Assembly (NCBI GenBank): GCA_900544435.1
Contig: UQVG01000138.1
Location: forward strand, 1-5,827
Direction of reading: 5' to 3'
Source of the DNA: an uncultured Erysipelotrichaceae bacterium
GTDB taxonomy: Bacteria > Bacillota_I > Bacilli_A > Erysipelotrichales > Coprobacillaceae
Length of the DNA stretch: 5,827 nucleotides
The notes beneath the pieces were generated by a model. That model was not told where the DNA came from, did no database searches, and saw only the letters and a program-made list of their open reading frames with translations. A program made the translations under genes and the position numbers. Numbering within the stretch: the first letter of the stretch is position 1; each line of letters opens with the position of its first letter. Positions 4,854 through 5,827 of the stretch are shown here, one piece after another.

Positions 4854-5827
4854 GTTGTAATCATTAATAAGAGTATACTTACAAAAATCATAGCAAGAGC
4901 GATGATAAAAGCATAGATATAAGAACCGAAGAAATCATAAATATAACCTACCATTGATAAAGAAATAGCTGCACCAACATTAGAGGCAAAAGAAATTGTT
5001 GGAAATGCCTTTGCATAGTTTTCTGTTTTAAAGAAATATTTTGTAAGCAAAGGAACAGCGACAGCTCCTAATGAATAACATGAACCAAATAAGAAAGCAC
5101 CAACAATAAGAAGTGTCATGGAACGTCCAACCATTAATAAGACAATTCCTAGAATATTTACACTAATCATCATTAAGGTTGCTTTCATTTCACCAAAATG
5201 ATCACTTAAACTTCCAATAATTAATTTAGAAACAATATTTCCCATCATTCCTGCTGATAATAAAATCGCACATGAAGTTAAAGGAAAACCTAATGATTCA
5301 CCATAACCTGGTAAATGTTGTGTTACACTGGTAATACAGCTAATCAACATACCAAAGATAAAGAAGGCGATAAAAGAAATTGACATAAAATGGAATGAAG
5401 ATGTTGCTTGATTTTGTGTTGTTTCTTGTTTTTCTTGATAACCATAAGGAAGAAGACCTTCATCTTTAGCATTCATCGAAAATGGATAAAGAACAGCTGG
5501 TAAACATAAAAGTAAAAGAATAATCGCTTTTAATAGATAGCCCATTTGCCAATTAAAAGAACTGATCACACTTGATAAAACTGGAGAGCAAAGGGTTCCA
5601 CCTAAACCACTAAAACCAAAGGCAATACTAGTAGCGAGACCATGTTTCTTTTCAAACCATCCATTGATAATCATGGTAATGGGTACAATAGAAAAAAGAC
5701 TTGTCGACATTCCGCGAATGGCTCCTAAAATATAGAAAGTAATAGCATTTTTTCCAAGTGCCATAGCGGCTGTTGAAACAACTGCAATAATAACACTGAA
5801 AGTTAGAATCTTTTTAAAAGAAAATTT
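4835..5827 (-). CDS. MFS transporter, oxalate/formate-antiporter-like, 5' end cut by window edge
   Basis: The reading frame stays open from the right edge (5827) to the stop at 4835-4837, giving 330 visible residues. An internal ATG at 5762-5764 is not the true start, because the upstream codons continue as a hydrophobic helix (KKILTFSVIIAVVSTAAMALG). About ten transmembrane segments are visible, apparently helices 3-12 of a 12-helix carrier, at about 5-24, 30-53, 63-90, 92-116, 147-170, 185-204, 215-233, 238-261, 272-296 and 302-323 of the fragment. The polar central loop is near 117-145. The motif after helix 4 (NGWFEKKHGLATSIAFGFSG) and the GSLSDHFGEMKA motif after helix 8 (205-216) are typical of major facilitator carriers in the oxalate/formate or monocarboxylate group. 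Helices 1-2 and the first motif A lie off-window. The substrate cannot be told. It converges on the MBL gene with a 4-bp overlap of coding ends. Confidence 0.9.
   Translation of the reverse strand, partial: KFSFKKILTFSVIIAVVSTAAMALGKNAITFYILGAIRGMSTSLFSIVPITMIINGWFEKKHGLATSIAFGFSGLGGTLCSPVLSSVISSFNWQMGYLLKAIILLLLCLPAVLYPFSMNAKDEGLLPYGYQEKQETTQNQATSSFHFMSISFIAFFIFGMLISCITSVTQHLPGYGESLGFPLTSCAILLSAGMMGNIVSKLIIGSLSDHFGEMKATLMMISVNILGIVLLMVGRSMTLLIVGAFLFGSCYSLGAVAVPLLTKYFFKTENYAKAFPTISFASNVGAAISLSMVGYIYDFFGSYIYAFIIALAMIFVSILLLMITTKTKEN

Overview
The window is strongly AT-rich. It has compact, tightly spaced genes, strong AGGAGG-type ribosome binding sites and classic stem-plus-T-run terminators. 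Together with the gene content (a Bce-like FtsX-family ABC exporter, a PTS IIB-domain protein, a UlaG-like MBL-fold hydrolase and an MFS carrier), this points to a low-GC Bacillota, probably a gut Erysipelotrichia-type organism. The phylum is fairly safe. The class is an inference from style only.

Layout. Bases 1-248 hold a likely terminator of an off-window gene (58-87), a two-copy direct repeat with 20-bp period (85-118) and a MerR-type promoter (192-222). The promoter has a 19-bp spacer containing an imperfect dyad. It drives a three-gene operon (249-2721): a membrane-anchored thioredoxin-like protein that lacks the first active-site cysteine, a ten-helix FtsX/BceB-like permease without the large extracellular domain, and its ABC ATPase. 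The operon ends at a strong terminator (2720-2745).

A second transcription unit starts from a probable extended -10 promoter (2778-2806). It encodes a 468-residue three-part protein: an unrecognised N-terminal domain, a PTS lactose/cellobiose-type IIB domain with its phospho-cysteine, and a degenerate ROK-type sugar-kinase-like domain. Four bases later, and probably translationally coupled, comes a 199-residue MBL-fold hydrolase of the COG2220/UlaG-like group. The unit ends at a bidirectional terminator (4821-4853), shared with a convergent MFS transporter gene on the minus strand. That gene is cut by the right edge of the window.

How the genes may work together. The first operon looks like an inducible membrane export or detoxification system. 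Its ATPase and permease form one transporter, and an extracytoplasmic thioredoxin-fold accessory protein is made first. The second unit looks like a sugar- or phosphosugar-sensing protein paired with a small metal-dependent hydrolase. The IIB-ROK fusion is the most unusual item: it has the parts of a PTS-phosphorylated sensor but no PTS permease beside it, and several catalytic motifs of its kinase domain are eroded. The substrates of all these proteins are unknown from sequence alone.
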